NCBI GenBank assembly: GCA_964442385.1
Contig: CAYTYZ010000021.1
Coordinates: forward strand, 1-15,181
Length of the DNA: 15,181 bases
From: CAYTYZ01 sp964442385
Lineage (GTDB): Bacteria; Patescibacteriota; Microgenomatia; UBA12405
Direction: 5' to 3'
Below are positions 1 to 6,194 of the stretch, piece after piece. The position numbers and the translations under genes were made by a program. Position 1 is the stretch's first letter, and every line of letters starts with the position of its first letter. Below the pieces are notes generated by a model. It saw nothing but the letters and a program-made list of their open reading frames with translations, was not told the origin of the DNA and ran no database searches.

Positions 1-933
1 TTAAATAGCCTAACTCAACTTTTTGGCTACTCGCCATCTAGTTTCCTGTCAGTTTTTATAGAAGCCAAATCACTATCAAATATGCGACTTTCTAGGTTTC
101 AAAAACCAACCTTTTTGATACTAGGTCTGGATCCAAGAAATGATGTGCTAGAAAAAACGGAGGTAACCGACACTATAATCCTTGCACAACTTAATTTAGA
201 AAAAAACATCCTGTCTATAGTGTCTCTTCCTAGAGATACTTGGTCTGAAAAACACAAGCAAAAAATAAATAAACTTTATCCTCAAAGTCAAAAAACTTCA
301 GATCCTAATAAATATTTAAGAACAGAATTTTCGGAAATTACCGGACAAAATATTAATCATGTGTTTGTTATAACCACTCAAACCTTTAAGCAGATATCAA
401 GTTTAGTTGGTCCAGTTAGTATAGATTTGCCCTATGGCTTTGTGGATGATCGTTATCCAAATCCTGACTATATTGCTACGCCTTCAGCAAGTATCCCTAT
501 CTATAAAACAGTAAGTTTTCAAAAAGGTGAAAATATAATTAGTGAAAAAAATGTATTAGAGTTTGTCAGATCCAGAAAAGGTTCTGATATTCCCTCACAG
601 GGAGGTACTGACCTTGGTCGAATTGGCCGACAGCATCTACTTATTGAGGCGTATTTAAAGGCCTTAAAATCCTCCAGATCCATAACTTTACTGGCTGAAT
701 TTTTTAAACTCTACAAAACAATCTCAAAAGACTTAACTGACCCTGAGGCGCTCTTGTACCTGTTAAGTATAAATAATCTACAATCACTCCAATTAAACAC
801 ATTAGAATTACCCATCAATACTCCCGGGGATGTGATTTACGATCCAGAGGTACTGATAGAAAACCAATCTGTATTATTAGCTAGAAATAATTTTTACGAT
901 TTACAAATATTTTTAGCCAAAACCTTACCTTGA
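1..933 (+). CDS. LCP (LytR-CpsA-Psr) family protein, 5' end outside window
   Basis: LCP enzymes sit on the outer face of the membrane and transfer polyprenyl-pyrophosphate-linked glycans to peptidoglycan or proteins. Numbering from the Met at 82, the visible family marks are a TDT segment near residue 29-31, the SLPRD motif (R51, D52), KIN at 61-63, and the late FVRSRKG block (R163, R165) followed by D177, R180, R183 and Q184; the arginines and acidic residues are those expected to bind the pyrophosphate and metal. The reading frame stays open without a stop back to base 1, and the Met at 82 would leave no membrane anchor, so I call the gene 5'-partial; the N-terminal transmembrane helix should lie upstream. 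Its stop overlaps the start of the methyltransferase (TTGA). Close to the glycan operon, it is a reasonable candidate for the final glycan-attachment step, but that link is inference. Confidence 0.88.
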   Translation, partial: LNSLTQLFGYSPSSFLSVFIEAKSLSNMRLSRFQKPTFLILGLDPRNDVLEKTEVTDTIILAQLNLEKNILSIVSLPRDTWSEKHKQKINKLYPQSQKTSDPNKYLRTEFSEITGQNINHVFVITTQTFKQISSLVGPVSIDLPYGFVDDRYPNPDYIATPSASIPIYKTVSFQKGENIISEKNVLEFVRSRKGSDIPSQGGTDLGRIGRQHLLIEAYLKALKSSRSITLLAEFFKLYKTISKDLTDPEALLYLLSINNLQSLQLNTLELPINTPGDVIYDPEVLIENQSVLLARNNFYDLQIFLAKTLP

Positions 934-1604
934 ACTCATATTTAAGTATTCACCAGGATAGATTTAAGTATATTTTAAAGGAAATTCAATCGTTATCCCT
1001 GCCCTCAACTGCAAAATTACTTGATATTGGTTGTTTTCCCACACATTTGTTTGACATCTTGGCTGCAACTTATCAAACTTATGGGGTTAGTTCACCGCAT
1101 GAACCGATAAAAAGAAAAAATATTCTAATTGCAGACATAGAAAAAGATAAGGTAAATTTTTCTGCAAGATCTTTTGATTTGATTATATGCACAGAAGTCT
1201 TAGAACACTTAGTTAACCCTAAAAATTTATTTCAGGAGGCCAAAAGGCTACTTCGACCTGGTGGATATTTTCTTATTACCACACCTAATTCAACTAGACT
1301 TCAAAACATAGTAAAACTACTTTTTAACAAAAACATATATTTTCACCTAGACCAACTTCTTGAAACCAACCTTAAAACCATTAACCATAGACATAATCGA
1401 GAATATACTCAGTCTGAACTGGAACATTTGGTCAATACATTTGGTTTGAATCTTGTAAAATCTACCTCTTTTACTTCTTACACGGCCACCAGAATAAGAC
1501 AAGTCAGCTTTTTAAAACAAGTCTTAGCCATAGCCAACCAGTTAGTAACTACCATTTTACGAAATCGACGAGATACCTTGTATATACTTGCTCAAAATAC
1601 CTAA
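930..1604 (+). CDS. Class I SAM-dependent methyltransferase (Methyltransf_11/23-like)
   Basis: This is a predicted soluble methyltransferase of 224 residues, a normal length for a single Rossmann-fold domain. Motif I is seen as LLDIGC (residues 30-35) but lacks the usual glycine-rich G-x-G, reading FPTH after the cysteine. The later blocks are typical: FDLIICTEVLEHL (82-94), then LLRPGGYFLITTPN (107-120). The start must be the TTG at 930: the frame has a stop just upstream (888-890), and the protein contains no other methionine. The TTG overlaps the TGA of the LCP gene, so the two are probably translationally coupled. The substrate is unknown; neighbours suggest a sugar or lipid-linked glycan, which is inference. 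Confidence 0.82.
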   Translation: MNSYLSIHQDRFKYILKEIQSLSLPSTAKLLDIGCFPTHLFDILAATYQTYGVSSPHEPIKRKNILIADIEKDKVNFSARSFDLIICTEVLEHLVNPKNLFQEAKRLLRPGGYFLITTPNSTRLQNIVKLLFNKNIYFHLDQLLETNLKTINHRHNREYTQSELEHLVNTFGLNLVKSTSFTSYTATRIRQVSFLKQVLAIANQLVTTILRNRRDTLYILAQNT

Positions 1605-1616
1605 TCTCGCTACACT
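1588..1616 (+). promoter_or_regulatory. Candidate promoter for the ftsEX unit
   Basis: A TTGCTC box (1588-1593) and a TACACT box (1611-1616) are separated by 17 bp. The second box ends 5 bp before the ATG at 1622, so transcription would begin at or next to the start codon and give a leaderless mRNA. The matches to the sigma70-type consensus are partial (3/6 and 4/6), and the -35 lies inside the methyltransferase gene, so this is only a candidate. Confidence 0.35.
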
Positions 1617-1621
1617 ATTTA

Positions 1622-2107
1622 ATGACTGAAATACCTTTACCAAACTTTGGGGAAATAAAGCCCAGTGCTGTTTTTTCATTAAACAAATTTATTATTTTAG
1701 CCTTAATCTTGCTTGGGACAGGTTCTGGATTGTTGCTTGGTAAACAGCGTCCTGCACAAATGGTGACTAAACCTACTACATCTGCAATAAGTAATACCCC
1801 GCTCAAAACCGTATCCCTTGACAATATCACAGACGCATCTCAACTTGAGATTGGCAAGGACTATGGAAGCAATAGTACTCAATTTAAGGACAAGGCCACA
1901 GGGACTCTGGAAAAAGGTGGAATTAATAACGTAGGCACCCATACCCTGATTAGACCAGGTGGTGTTACTCAAAAAGCTGCCTTAACTTCCTCCGTATTAG
2001 ATTTAGATTTATTTGTTGGTAGGGAAGTAGAGGTAACTGGAGAAACCAATGCTTCAACAAAAGTAGGGTGGCTACTGGATGTTGGAGCAATTAAAATACT
2101 GAAATGA
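1622..2107 (+). CDS. Membrane-anchored small protein of unknown function, upstream of ftsE
   Basis: This 161-residue protein has a short cytoplasmic N-terminus, one hydrophobic segment at about residues 22-40, a Thr/Ser/Pro-rich linker (about 45-65) and a compact C-terminal domain (about 75-160). That domain looks all-beta, with conserved-looking stretches such as THTLIRPGG (107-114), a VLDLDLFVGREVEV segment and GWLLDVG (149-155). The pattern of short strands around a 'VGREVEVTGE' core recalls small OB-fold-like domains, but I cannot assign a named family. Topology by charge would put the domain outside the membrane. Its stop overlaps the ftsE start (ATGA, 2104-2107), so it is probably coupled with FtsEX and may act with it at the membrane. 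The function is unknown. Confidence 0.75.
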   Translation: MTEIPLPNFGEIKPSAVFSLNKFIILALILLGTGSGLLLGKQRPAQMVTKPTTSAISNTPLKTVSLDNITDASQLEIGKDYGSNSTQFKDKATGTLEKGGINNVGTHTLIRPGGVTQKAALTSSVLDLDLFVGREVEVTGETNASTKVGWLLDVGAIKILK

Positions 2108-2799
2108 AAGTACAACTGTCCAATGTTGTAAAAACTTACGGTGACAATGTAGTATTAAGAGACGTTAATCTAGTAGTCGAAAAAGGGGATTTTGTAGTCA
2201 TTACTGGAGCATCGGGTGCTGGAAAAAGTACCATTTTAAAGCTGATCCTTCAACAAATACACCCATCTTCAGGCATAATTTATGTTGACAACACTCAGCT
2301 TTCTGCTAAAAGCAATAAATTTAGCGAAAGAGTAAGAAGGGAAACGGGCGTTGTCTTTCAAGACTATCTGTTAATTACCAACAAGACCATTGAAGAAAAC
2401 CTTCGCCTCGCCCTGGATATAAATAATATTGCCGCAAAGGAGTTTGATGCCAGAATAGAGATAGTTCTACAACGTACTGGGCTAACCAACAAAAGACAAT
2501 CATTTCCATCCCAGCTTTCTGGTGGAGAACTGCAAAGAGCCAGTCTAGCTAGAGCTCTGGTTGTGGGGCCAAAACTTTTACTTGCAGACGAGCCAACTGG
2601 AAATCTCGATCCTCACAATACCCAAAAAATAATACAAATTCTTGAGGAAATCAATGCTTCTGGAACAACTATTATTATGACCACTCATCGACTGGAAGTT
2701 CTTCCATTAGCAAAAAAGACACTATACGAGCTCGAAAATGGACAGATTCAAGAAAAAAAGTCATCTATTCATAAAAAAAATAAACATGAGCACTCTTAA
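2104..2799 (+). CDS. ftsE: Cell division ATP-binding protein FtsE
   Basis: FtsE is the ATPase of the FtsEX complex, an ABC-transporter-like machine that does not transport but drives cell-wall hydrolases at the division site. All ABC ATPase marks are present in order: Walker A GASGAGKST (35-43), Q-loop Q86, signature LSGGELQR (138-145), Walker B LLLADEP (158-164), D-loop NLD (167-169) and the H-loop His195. The length of 231 residues is normal; the basic tail (KKNKHEHS) is a poorly conserved extension. The start overlaps the stop of the upstream gene, and the 3' end overlaps ftsX. Identity as FtsE rather than a LolD/MacB-type ATPase rests on the ftsX gene immediately downstream and is firm. 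Confidence 0.93.
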   Translation: MKVQLSNVVKTYGDNVVLRDVNLVVEKGDFVVITGASGAGKSTILKLILQQIHPSSGIIYVDNTQLSAKSNKFSERVRRETGVVFQDYLLITNKTIEENLRLALDINNIAAKEFDARIEIVLQRTGLTNKRQSFPSQLSGGELQRASLARALVVGPKLLLADEPTGNLDPHNTQKIIQILEEINASGTTIIMTTHRLEVLPLAKKTLYELENGQIQEKKSSIHKKNKHEHS

Positions 2800-3658
2800 C
2801 ACTGCTTGGCACCACATGAGGCGCCAACCTTATCAAACCATAGCTATGAACATGGTTATTAGCTTGACTATGTATGCACTAAGCATCTTCTTACTGTTTT
2901 CCATCGGACTAAACAAGGTAATTAGTTATTATGAAAGCAAACCAGAAATTACCATTTTTCTAAAAGATGGTCTAGATAAATCTAGTCTTGATAGTATCCA
3001 AAACGAACTTAGTAATTTCCAGGGAGTTAAAGAAATTCGCTATATTTCCAAAGAAAAAGCTCTTGAAAACTATAAGGAGCTTAACAAAGACAAGCCAGTT
3101 CTTCTCGAAATGGTTACTGCAAGCATATTGCCTGCCTCCTTTGAAGTAACTGCCACCAGCCAGGAAACCTTGTCGCAAATAGCCCAAAGTTTTACTATAA
3201 AAAAAGATACTGTAGACGAGGTTGTGTATCCGGAAGATATCATTAGGCCACTACTGCAAACCACAGATACTCTAAAAAGAGCAGCTTTGGGAATAATTAT
3301 ATTTCTAACCATTACCTCTTTGATTTTAGTTACAGGCACAATAACTCAAAAAATTACAGCCAGCAAGGAAGAGGTTAAAGTTAGTAGGCTTTTGGGGGCA
3401 AGTAAATGGTATGTTGTAAGCCCATTTGTAGCCGAGGGCTTGGTACAGTCAATTTCGGGTGGCATATTTGGCTGGTCTATGGCCTTTTTTAGCCTGTATT
3501 TAGTAAAAGATAGTCTAAATAACTTTTTTAGCCCCATTGTATTTTTTGAGTACACTTCCCTTGCCAGTTGGCAAACCTTGGCTTTTACCATTCTGTTTGC
3601 TATGGTACTTGGTATTACCTCAACTTTCATTGGAGCTAGACGCCAAATAAAGTTTTAA
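2786..3658 (+). CDS. ftsX: Cell division protein FtsX
   Basis: FtsX is the membrane subunit of FtsEX and passes the ATPase signal to a periplasmic or extracellular hydrolase through its large outer loop. The 290-residue protein has the usual layout: a short cytoplasmic N-terminus (AWHHMRRQPYQT), TM1 at about 20-42, an extracellular domain at about 50-160 beginning PEITIFLKDG, and three helices at about 166-186, 211-238 and 263-284. The family stretch EEVKVSRLLGASKWYV (195-210) is clear. I chose the ATG at 2786 (14-bp overlap with ftsE) because it puts the family N-terminus at residue 1. An in-frame ATG at 2738 would add 16 basic residues and overlap ftsE by 62 bp, which is less likely. Confidence 0.92.
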   Translation: MSTLNTAWHHMRRQPYQTIAMNMVISLTMYALSIFLLFSIGLNKVISYYESKPEITIFLKDGLDKSSLDSIQNELSNFQGVKEIRYISKEKALENYKELNKDKPVLLEMVTASILPASFEVTATSQETLSQIAQSFTIKKDTVDEVVYPEDIIRPLLQTTDTLKRAALGIIIFLTITSLILVTGTITQKITASKEEVKVSRLLGASKWYVVSPFVAEGLVQSISGGIFGWSMAFFSLYLVKDSLNNFFSPIVFFEYTSLASWQTLAFTILFAMVLGITSTFIGARRQIKF

Positions 3659-4762
3659 ATGAAAAAAATTCTAATAGTTTTTTTATTGTTAGGCTCTATT
3701 TCGTTTCAGCTTTTGGTGCCAATTTATGCCCAAGATTCTGCACAAGTAACCACAGACTTGGTCAGCAAAATAGCCAAACTTAACGCCCAAATAAAAGATC
3801 TCGACAATAAAGAAAACACTCTTGAGAATCTTGTAAGTCGTATTGGTTTTGATATAAATGTTACCGAGCTAACTATAACAAAGACCAAGTTAGCCATAGA
3901 AGAGCTTAATCTTCGAATCGAAAGACTTGGGGAGCAAATTGAAGGTCTAGATAAACAAGTGGCAGGCTCAGCCCTAATCTATGTTAGAAATACCGATCAA
4001 ATGTATAAAAGAATGAAACTATTTGGTTCGCCAGCCATGAGATTACTTAATATAAACAACTTTAATAATTACTTTAAGGCGGAAAAATACCAAGAGGCAG
4101 TTAGCAAGTATGTAAAGGGAATTTATGTAAACCAAGAGGTGACTCTTTCTACTATAAAAAATCTTAAATCCGAACAAGAAACACTTCTCGCCAAGAAAAA
4201 AGATACTAAAGAAGAATTCGAAGCTCAAAAGCTTAGACTCGCCCAGCAACAAGATGAAAAAAACAAATTACTTGATCTAACTAAAAAAGATAAAAAATAT
4301 CTAGAGGAGCTTAAGTCTCAAGCAGAAAATGAACTGTCAGGTCTAGTCAAATCCAAGTTTGTTGGTAAACGAAACGTTAAAAAAGGTGACATTATTGGAA
4401 TTATGGGCAATAGCGGTTACTCAACCGGTCCACATTTACATTTTGCGGTACATAATCTACGAGAAGAAAATCTAGATAAGTTTTCTTATTATAATGATAC
4501 AGACCCCTTTCCATATTTAAAGCAGTATGGATATCCTATGGAAGATTTTAGAATAACCCAAGGATGGGGTAGAACAGCCTATTCAAGATTCCTATATAAA
4601 AGTGGTATCCACAATGGGGTTGACTTTGTTTCCAGTAACAAAAATGTCCATACTGTAAATGACGGCGTGGCCTATTTTTACAGAAATTCAGGTGGCTTGG
4701 GCAACAACGTCAGAATTTTTCATCCAGATGGAAAAATGACCTTGTATCTCCATCTGGAGTAG
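3659..4762 (+). CDS. Secreted coiled-coil protein with circularly permuted M23 (LytM) peptidase domain
   Basis: The predicted role is a peptidoglycan endopeptidase or hydrolase activator acting outside the membrane under FtsEX control, as EnvC, CwlO and PcsB do. The 367-residue protein has a signal peptide (about 1-24, ending YA-Q), a long coiled-coil region (about 30-230) interrupted near 120-150 by a segment that resembles the part of EnvC-type proteins contacting FtsX, and then an M23 domain. The domain order is abnormal: the C-terminal half comes first (VKKGDIIG at 240-247, STGPHLHF at 255-262 with H259 and H261, DPFPYL at 282-287), followed by the N-terminal half (ITQGWG at 299-304, H318-x3-D322) and TLYLH with H365 at the extreme C-terminus. 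All expected zinc and catalytic residues exist, so activity is plausible. The gene starts directly after the ftsX stop. Confidence 0.85.
   Translation: MKKILIVFLLLGSISFQLLVPIYAQDSAQVTTDLVSKIAKLNAQIKDLDNKENTLENLVSRIGFDINVTELTITKTKLAIEELNLRIERLGEQIEGLDKQVAGSALIYVRNTDQMYKRMKLFGSPAMRLLNINNFNNYFKAEKYQEAVSKYVKGIYVNQEVTLSTIKNLKSEQETLLAKKKDTKEEFEAQKLRLAQQQDEKNKLLDLTKKDKKYLEELKSQAENELSGLVKSKFVGKRNVKKGDIIGIMGNSGYSTGPHLHFAVHNLREENLDKFSYYNDTDPFPYLKQYGYPMEDFRITQGWGRTAYSRFLYKSGIHNGVDFVSSNKNVHTVNDGVAYFYRNSGGLGNNVRIFHPDGKMTLYLHLE
4723..4758. terminator. Inverted repeat at the convergent gene ends, possible terminator
   Basis: TCCAGATGGA (4723-4732) and TCCATCTGGA (4749-4758) form a perfect 10-bp stem with a 16-base loop. 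The stem lies at the very end of the M23 gene, just before its TAG, and is followed by a short TTTT (4763-4766) inside the end of the convergent gene. It could end transcription from the left or from both sides. The T-run is short and the stem is coding, so chance or coding constraint cannot be excluded. Confidence 0.35.
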
Positions 4763-4764
4763 TT

Positions 4765-5373
4765 TTAGTAGCCTCGGATTAACTTTCTAGTTACAATTCC
4801 GCCAGTAGCAAGCATGGCTACCACTAATGTTTTTAACAAGAAATCTTCAGGGCCTGTTTGGGGAGTCTGTAGTTTTCCAATATAGATAACAGCGTTATCA
4901 CGGCTTATGGATCCATTTTCACATTTTGCGCTACTAACTGCAACCAACTTTTTTATTGTACAACTATCATCTAACCTAGCTCTTACTGTAAAACTCTTTG
5001 CTTCTTTAGCTTTAAGTTCAGGGATAGTCCAACTTAAATTCCCGTTACTGGCCTCTTTTTGATTTGGACCATATATCAATGTTGAGCAAGTTGGCAAACT
5101 ATAAGAGACTTTGGTATCGTTTAGCGCAACATCTCTGTTGTTTTCAATATTAATAGAATATTCCACCAGGTCACCACCTTTAAATAAATAGGTATTCATT
5201 TCCAAATTGTCGTAATATTTAGTTTGGGTTAAAGCTCGAACTTTCAAGTCATTACTTACACATGGCGAATTAGTGGTTGAAGTGGACCCATACTGAGCGT
5301 GTACAGGTGTAGTGCGTAGCAATAACAAAAGTAAAACTAAATTTGTTAGTGTTATTTTTAGTACATTTTTCAT
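4765..5373 (-). CDS. Secreted DUF11-like beta-domain protein with sortase-type C-terminal signal
   Basis: This is a 202-residue predicted surface protein. It has a signal peptide (about 1-26, cleavage after VHA), one domain at about 62-135 resembling DUF11/conserved-repeat domains (GGDLVEYSINIENN, then LSWTIPELKAKE and SFTVRARL), and a C-terminal TPQTG motif (170-174) followed by a hydrophobic helix and a basic end (RKLIRGY). This tail has the architecture of a cell-wall sorting signal, with T in place of the leading L of LPxTG. Four cysteines (38, 96, 138, 151) in the exported part could form disulfides. I prefer the ATG at 5373; a TTG at 5388 would add five residues. It is the only reverse-strand gene and ends 2 bp from the M23 gene. 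No sortase is visible in the window. Confidence 0.8.
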   Translation of the reverse strand: MKNVLKITLTNLVLLLLLLRTTPVHAQYGSTSTTNSPCVSNDLKVRALTQTKYYDNLEMNTYLFKGGDLVEYSINIENNRDVALNDTKVSYSLPTCSTLIYGPNQKEASNGNLSWTIPELKAKEAKSFTVRARLDDSCTIKKLVAVSSAKCENGSISRDNAVIYIGKLQTPQTGPEDFLLKTLVVAMLATGGIVTRKLIRGY

Positions 5374-5397
5374 AATATTTGAATACAACCTTTATAA

Positions 5398-5405
5398 AGT
5401 TAACT
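5398..5405. promoter_or_regulatory. Palindrome AGTTAACT at the reverse transcription start
   Basis: This is a perfect 8-bp palindrome at the expected start of the reverse transcript. A second GTTAAC-centred palindrome (TGTTAACA) lies at 5454-5461, 56 bp away centre to centre, next to the forward -10. The pair could be a regulator's operators. GTTAAC also occurs inside genes (for example near 1210 and 14425), so chance is a real alternative. Confidence 0.25.
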
Positions 5406-5412
5406 ACAGGAC

Positions 5413-5440
5413 ATTATAACCCATAATAAATTAAAGTCAA
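5413..5440 (-). promoter_or_regulatory. Strong promoter for the reverse-strand surface protein gene
   Basis: On the reverse strand TTGACT (5440-5435) and TATAAT (5418-5413) are separated by 16 bp, close to the sigma70-type consensus. Transcription would start near 5406, giving a leader of about 33 bases before the ATG at 5373. This is the best promoter match in the window and suggests that the gene is well expressed. Confidence 0.7.
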
Positions 5441-5445
5441 CAACC

Positions 5446-5454
5446 TGATATACT
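5446..5454 (+). promoter_or_regulatory. Extended -10 promoter for the glycosyltransferase operon
   Basis: TGATATACT (5446-5454) is an extended -10 element (TGn followed by TATACT). No convincing -35 is seen at the right distance, as expected for this promoter class. The ATG at 5463 begins only 8 bp after the box, so the mRNA would have a leader of about two bases or none. The site interleaves with the reverse promoter, so the two may compete for polymerase. Confidence 0.5.
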
Positions 5455-5461
5455 GTTAACA
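5454..5461. promoter_or_regulatory. Palindrome TGTTAACA between the forward -10 and the start codon
   Basis: This is a perfect 8-bp palindrome directly after the forward extended -10 and just before the ATG at 5463. It shares the GTTAAC core with the palindrome at 5398-5405, so each divergent start is marked by one copy. An operator role is possible but unproven. Confidence 0.25.
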
Positions 5462-5462
5462 T

Positions 5463-6194
5463 ATGTCGTCAATATCAATGACCAAGCTAAAAGAACTTTC
5501 TGTTTTTTTTCCTTGCTACAACGAGGAAAAAAATATTAAAAATACATTCACAAAGGCTATCCCTATTATTAAAAAACATGCCTTTAAATGGGAAGTAATC
5601 CTTATAAATGACGGATCAAAAGACAATACAGCCAAGGTAATTGCCAAACTAAAAAAAGAGTATCCAAACAATGTAAAAATTGTAACTCACCCAATTAATA
5701 GAGGCTATGGAGCATCATTTAAAAGTGGAATATACAATGCCAAATATCAATGGATAGTACTTACTGATGCTGATGGACAGTTTGATTTTTCAGAACTACC
5801 CAAGCTTATTGAAAAACAAGTCCAAACTAAAGCTGATCTGGTGGTTGGATATTATCTAGGTAGAAAAGTTTCAGCGTTTCGTATTTGGGGTTCCTCGATA
5901 TGGCAACTGGCAGTTTACTTATTATTTGGATTGAAGATAAAAGATATAGATTGCGGCTTTAAATTGTTTAAAAAAGAAGTGGTCGATTCTATACCCAAGC
6001 TTACAGCCGAACGAGGTCCATTTATAACGAGTGAATTTTTAATCCATGCTAAAAATCATGGTTTTAAAATTGTCGAAATTGGTGTCAGCCATTTTAGTCG
6101 TATCGAAGGAGTGGCAACTGGTACCAATCCAAAGGTTGTCTTTTCGGGATTAAGAGATCTATTAAAAATGAAGCTACATACCCTTTACCAATGA
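5463..6194 (+). CDS. GT2 polyprenyl-phosphate sugar synthase (DPM1/DPG-synthase-like)
   Basis: The predicted reaction is transfer of a sugar from a nucleotide donor to polyprenyl phosphate on the cytoplasmic face, producing the donor used by GT-C enzymes. The 243-residue GT-A domain shows FFPCYNEEKNI (15-25), ILINDGSKDNT (46-56), the metal-binding DADGQFD (102-108) and the family block DIDCGFKLFK (161-170), a hallmark of the DPM1-like branch. There is no C-terminal membrane extension, so it is of the soluble or peripheral DPM1 type. The ATG at 5463 is the first Met after the promoter; Met6 (5478) is an alternative start. Its stop overlaps the next gene (ATGA), a GT-C protein that probably uses its product. 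The sugar cannot be read from sequence. Confidence 0.87.
   Translation: MSSISMTKLKELSVFFPCYNEEKNIKNTFTKAIPIIKKHAFKWEVILINDGSKDNTAKVIAKLKKEYPNNVKIVTHPINRGYGASFKSGIYNAKYQWIVLTDADGQFDFSELPKLIEKQVQTKADLVVGYYLGRKVSAFRIWGSSIWQLAVYLLFGLKIKDIDCGFKLFKKEVVDSIPKLTAERGPFITSEFLIHAKNHGFKIVEIGVSHFSRIEGVATGTNPKVVFSGLRDLLKMKLHTLYQ

Noticed and set aside
82..933. LCP protein starting at the Met at 82
   Set aside because: The frame is open to base 1 and this start would remove the membrane anchor the family needs; the gene is treated as 5'-partial.
1615..1972. Reverse-strand open frames opposite the small membrane protein gene
   Set aside because: They resemble no family, while the forward frame has a transmembrane segment, a plausible domain and coupling to ftsE.
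2970..2990. Short palindrome CTAGAT-AA-ATCTAG in ftsX
   Set aside because: Six-bp arms inside a conserved coding region of AT-rich DNA are easily due to chance.
3070..3630. Reverse-strand open frames opposite ftsX
   Set aside because: They lie opposite a clear ftsX gene, have no recognisable domain and no start signals; they are mirror frames of the real gene.
4763..4900. A continuation of the M23 gene carrying a normal HxH half
   Set aside because: Only 2 bp separate the stop from the convergent gene, and no HxH-like forward frame follows, so a simple frameshift does not explain the motif order.
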